The notes beneath the pieces are model-generated. The model was not told the DNA's origin and did no database searches. It was given only the letters and a program-made list of their open reading frames with translations. Source: Phyllobacterium sp. 628 (GTDB lineage Bacteria; Pseudomonadota; Alphaproteobacteria; Rhizobiales; Rhizobiaceae). Taken from it: DNA of 64,000 nt. Positions 63,964 to 64,000 of this stretch are shown here, piece after piece. The stretch spans positions 2,735,501 to 2,799,500 of the forward strand of contig NZ_CP050301.1 in NCBI RefSeq assembly GCF_014189505.1, read 5' to 3'. Each line of letters opens with the position of its first letter. Position 1 is the stretch's first letter. A program made the position numbers and the translations under genes.

Positions 63964-64000
63964 GGTGGCTTCCTTATCCCCGGATGCAGGCGCAATCGGC

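Noticed and set aside
1..64000. tRNA, rRNA and CRISPR arrays
   Set aside because: Intergenic gaps were read for cloverleaf-like or regularly spaced repeats and none was seen; the repeats found are paired inverted elements, not arrays.

Overview
The window looks like chromosomal core DNA of an alphaproteobacterium of the Hyphomicrobiales (Rhizobiales), most like the Brucella/Ochrobactrum/Phyllobacterium group. The reasons are the protein families (BTLCP cysteine peptidase, DUF3126, DUF2155, NDUFA12, PAS_5, DUF6105, two-domain cold-shock protein), a GatCAB amidotransferase split over two loci, an RNase E with a large acidic insertion in its S1 domain, and gene order such as amidase-mrcA-prfB and aroQ-accB-accC-aat. 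The genus is my inference. I see no phage, insertion sequence, CRISPR array, rRNA or tRNA gene.

Layout. 1-6.8 kb: a partial phospholipid acyltransferase, thrS, yidD with a NifU-like scaffold gene, folE-hisI, a patatin-like phospholipase and a CBS protein. 6.9-16.4 kb: a rhomboid protease, PAS and tandem-PilZ signalling proteins, a BTLCP peptidase, a gamma-carbonic anhydrase-like protein, DUF3126, cysE, a crotonase-fold protein, the CSD-DUF192-hydrolase operon and a glyoxalase. 16.4-24.8 kb: an M48 peptidase/YjgN-like membrane protein pair, pccB, several small proteins, a GNAT, and the end of the gatC operon (ydcF, yhiN). 24.8-38.1 kb: the rest of that operon (gatC-GNAT-gatA-GNAT), a secreted protein, UPF0173, ruvX, anmK/tyrS, a giant AsmA-like protein and bcp. 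38.2-42.1 kb: an M23 peptidase and small secreted or lipoprotein genes of unknown role. 42.2-47.4 kb: amidase, mrcA and prfB (peptidoglycan and translation). 47.4-57.0 kb: rne with a long structured leader, a BepA-like protease, a DsbA-like protein, then aroQ-accB-accC-aat. 57.1-64 kb: VOC protein, DUF2155, NDUFA12, two GNATs, gatB, isochorismatase-like hydrolase, an odd alpha/beta hydrolase and a TetR regulator.

The most notable points are a canonical programmed +1 frameshift in prfB, a one-base insertion that breaks gatB (probable sequence error or a real lesion in an expected essential gene), GNAT acetyltransferases packed against gat genes at both loci, an alpha/beta hydrolase that has lost its nucleophile elbow, a crotonase without either catalytic glutamate, the hairpin-rich rne leader, and four families of intergenic inverted repeats, one of them present in opposite orientations 11 kb apart. 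Nothing here is clearly a new defence or metabolic system. The GatCAB-GNAT association is the best candidate for unrecognised biology.
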